Origin: a virus
Direction: 5' to 3' (one strand)
Virus record (IMG/VR): IMGVR_UViG_3300037189_009502
Coordinates: 1-25,948 of that record
DNA length: 25,948 bases
Below the pieces are notes generated by a model, which was given only the letters and a program-made list of their open reading frames with translations, made no database searches and had not been told where the DNA came from. A program made the position numbers and the translations under genes. Positions 23,772 to 25,948 of this stretch are shown here, piece after piece (position 1 is the stretch's first letter; every line of letters starts with the position of its first letter).

Positions 23772-25061
23772 ATGGCATATAACATATCACTATCTAACGG
23801 AGACCCATTGGTAACAATCGCCGATGGCACGGTAGATATCAACTACACCAGTTTAAATCTAGTAGGTAAAAACTTTGCTGGATACGGACAACTAATGAAT
23901 GAAAACTTTGTTCATTTACTAGAAAATTTCAGCAATGCTACAGAACCATTGAATCCCTTAACCGGACAACTATGGTATGACTCAACCAGCAAAGTAATGA
24001 AAGTTCGTACCCAATTCAATACTTGGAAAAACATTGGATCGGCCACTGCCAGCGACACTGCTCCGTCAAATGCCATTGTTGGAGATCAGTGGTGGGACAC
24101 AAGAAACAACCAATTAAAAAGCTATGATGGCTTGACTTGGTTGTTGGTTGGGCCTTTGTTCAGCAAAGATCAAGGACTAACAGGTGCCATCCCTGACACA
24201 ATCCGCGACATTGCCGGCACCGACCACGTGGTTATTAAATTTTATATCAACAATGTAGTGGTGGCTATTTGGTGCAAAGATGCAGTTCCGTTCACAGTTG
24301 ATCCAACTGCCAAAGTGGCTGGTTTTTATCTTCCGAGCTCAAATCAAATTGTCAAACCTGGATTAACCTATGCTGACCTTGGCAACTACGATGTAGAAGA
24401 ATACACAGACATTCCTAGAAACACACTTTGGGGCACAGTAGAAAACGCATTAAAGTTGGGTGGCATCATAGCCTCAGATTATCTACGTAGAGACCTAACT
24501 GGCACAACACAAACAGTAGAAGACACAGTACAATTTAACAATGCTACAGCTATTGCCATTGGCGGCGCCATTGATGTATTAGACGACAGTGTATATGATA
24601 TTGGTGGACCAAACAACAAGTTAAAAGACGTTTATGCCACAACTTTCCATGGTGTGGCCACTAGCGCACAATACGCTGACTTGGCAGAAAGATTTGAAGC
24701 AGATCAAACCTACGAACCTGGCACAGTAGTCGCAATTGGCGGCGATAAAGAAATCACAGCAGTTGCAGACGAACTAAGCGATGATGTGTTTGGAGTTATC
24801 AGCACCAAGGCAGCATATTTAATGAATGCCGGTGCTGGTACAGATGCAACACACCCACCAATTGCTGTGAGTGGTCGTGTTCCGGTCAAAGTCAAAGGTC
24901 GTGTCAAGAAAGGCGATCGTCTAGTCAGTGCCGGCAACGGCATGGCCAGATCAGCCACCAAAGATGAAATTACTCCTTGGAACGTTATTGGCCGCGCTTT
25001 GGGCAACAAAGATACAGCCACAGTTGGCACAGTAGAAGCAATAGTAAAATTAAGTTCTTAA
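23772..25061 (+). CDS. Fibre-like virion structural protein, paralogous N-terminus to the preceding gene
   Basis: This is a 429-residue protein. Residues 1-92 repeat the anchor domain of the preceding fibre (YGQLMNENFVHLLENFSN, PLNPLTGQLWYDSTSK, NTWKNI). A second shorter copy of the GxxWxD...K.....TW element follows (VGDQWWDTRNNQLKSYDGL, about 112-130). The middle (130-240) is unrecognised. Residues 265-305 have fibre-type strands (AIDVLDDSVYDIGGPNNKLK, then DVYATTFHG). The C-terminal 130 residues (YADLAERFEADQTYEPGTVV, DDVFGVISTKAAYLMN, SGRVPVKVKGRVKKGDRLVS) form a domain I recall at the ends of phage structural proteins. It could be the tip or a trimerising cap. GGAG (23760-23763) fixes the start. 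There is no collagen region. Likely an adhesin or fibre component of the baseplate periphery; function inferred. Confidence 0.75.
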   Translation: MAYNISLSNGDPLVTIADGTVDINYTSLNLVGKNFAGYGQLMNENFVHLLENFSNATEPLNPLTGQLWYDSTSKVMKVRTQFNTWKNIGSATASDTAPSNAIVGDQWWDTRNNQLKSYDGLTWLLVGPLFSKDQGLTGAIPDTIRDIAGTDHVVIKFYINNVVVAIWCKDAVPFTVDPTAKVAGFYLPSSNQIVKPGLTYADLGNYDVEEYTDIPRNTLWGTVENALKLGGIIASDYLRRDLTGTTQTVEDTVQFNNATAIAIGGAIDVLDDSVYDIGGPNNKLKDVYATTFHGVATSAQYADLAERFEADQTYEPGTVVAIGGDKEITAVADELSDDVFGVISTKAAYLMNAGAGTDATHPPIAVSGRVPVKVKGRVKKGDRLVSAGNGMARSATKDEITPWNVIGRALGNKDTATVGTVEAIVKLSS

Positions 25062-25064
25062 GAC

Positions 25065-25948
25065 ATGACATACGCAACTGGTAGCATTATAACCAAAGGG
25101 ACTTATAATCTCTTTGTAACAGGATCTGCAGACGGAACATATGACTCTACCGTTCCTAACATTGGTATTATATGGGGTACCGGTTATGGACGTTTTGGTT
25201 ACGGCCAAGACCTACAGTTTGTTGCACCAGTAGAAACAGGACAAGTAATACGTTCACAGGAATGGGATAACTTGGATGCAGTTTTATCAAACATATTAGA
25301 TCATGAATTGGGTGCTGGTACCTACGAAGGTTTACCGGGCAACACAATCAGAGCTGGACAATTGATAGTTCCTATCAACAGTTTCACACCAACTATTCAA
25401 CGAGCCTATGACAATGTTGGCAAATCTTATGCCAATGTAGATGATGCGGCCCGAGTGGTTTCTTACACTGGCTACTGGGGTAACACTGGCGCATCAACGT
25501 TGAAGTTTATTCAAACGGTTACGTTTCCTTCTGCAGATGCAGCCAGATATTTCTTTAATGCTGGCGGAAAGTTAAAATTGGCCTTTGCTAATACACCAGC
25601 AATGGCCACTGTACGCAACCAGCGTTGGGCACGTATCTGTGCTGCCGTTGGAACAATTACAATTGGATATCGAAACACCACAAAGACCGGCGGTAGCGGG
25701 TCAAGTTCTCGTTATAGCATATTACCATCTAATCTAGGCGGCTTCTGGGCACACGCACCCGGGGATCCAATCAAGGAACATTTTAGACAGTACGACCCTG
25801 GAACGCACGGATACGACAACGATTATGACGGCGACAGCTATCTTTATGGTTACGATTATCCAGCCGGCTACTATATCAGCAACACCGACTACCTCAAAGT
25901 TGAAGCAACAATTACCAACTCAGATGGTTTAAACGGCAACCCTGGCGC
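25065..25948 (+). CDS. Virion structural/fibre-like protein (partial, C-terminus beyond right edge)
   Basis: The ATG at 25065 opens a frame of 294 complete codons still open at the window end. The first part reads MTYATGSIITKGTYNLFVTG. RSQEWDNLDAVLSNILDHEL lies near 63-82, TIRAGQLIVPINSF near 94 and SADAARYFFNAGGKLKLAF near 155. These last motifs recur in tail-fibre-like structural proteins of T4-like phages from water. Residues near 245-275 are Tyr/Asp/Gly-rich (HGYDNDYDGDSYLYGYDYP). The gene starts three bases after the stop of the previous one and has no Shine-Dalgarno sequence, so translational coupling is likely. No signal peptide is seen. The structural assignment is fairly safe; the exact part is unknown. 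Confidence 0.7.
   Translation, partial: MTYATGSIITKGTYNLFVTGSADGTYDSTVPNIGIIWGTGYGRFGYGQDLQFVAPVETGQVIRSQEWDNLDAVLSNILDHELGAGTYEGLPGNTIRAGQLIVPINSFTPTIQRAYDNVGKSYANVDDAARVVSYTGYWGNTGASTLKFIQTVTFPSADAARYFFNAGGKLKLAFANTPAMATVRNQRWARICAAVGTITIGYRNTTKTGGSGSSSRYSILPSNLGGFWAHAPGDPIKEHFRQYDPGTHGYDNDYDGDSYLYGYDYPAGYYISNTDYLKVEATITNSDGLNGNPG

Overview
The window is part of the genome of a contractile-tailed, T4-like bacteriophage (myovirus). It carries the late sigma factor gene (gp55-like) at the left edge on the minus strand. On the plus strand it carries a nearly gapless late module for the baseplate and the tail adhesins. The T4-type identity rests on recognisable gp55, gp53, gp5, gp25 and gp6 homologues in a T4-like order. 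The collagen-like and modular fibre genes, and a giant structural protein, resemble what I recall of T4-like phages from marine and freshwater metagenomes. The host cannot be named from this sequence: there are no tRNAs, integrase or host-like metabolic genes.

Layout. 1-744 (-): N-terminal 248 codons of the late sigma factor, running off the left edge. 745-806: divergent control region with a sigma70-like promoter for the sigma gene and an overlapping late-type TAAATA promoter for the structural genes. 807-1640: putative tail-tube/baseplate junction protein. 1640-1939: gp53-like wedge protein. 1943-4294: probable hub protein (gp27 position). 4305-6464: gp5-like spike with OB-fold, beta-helix and a C-terminal lysozyme/transglycosylase-like domain. 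6474-6851: gp25-like wedge protein. 6897-10292: gp6-like wedge protein, much longer than T4 gp6. 10302-22010: a 3,902-residue structural protein in the gp7 position with an embedded seven-bladed FG-GAP beta-propeller and other adhesin-type modules. 22007-22714: conserved phage structural protein of unknown role. 22720-23733 and 23772-25061: two fibre-like proteins sharing an N-terminal domain, the first with a collagen-like shaft. 25065-end: a further fibre/virion structural protein, cut by the right edge.

How they work together. The sigma factor should direct RNA polymerase to late promoters. Five TAAATA elements lie at gene junctions of the plus-strand module (780, 6462, 6873, 22011, 23731), and three of them overlap or abut the stop codon of the upstream gene. 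Two are so close to the next ATG that transcripts would be almost leaderless, and those genes also lack a Shine-Dalgarno sequence. The products would form the central hub and spike, the wedges (gp53, gp25, gp6 and the giant protein) and the peripheral adhesins. No gene-free stretch longer than 100 bases exists. I saw no tRNA, CRISPR array, insertion sequence or convincing terminator.
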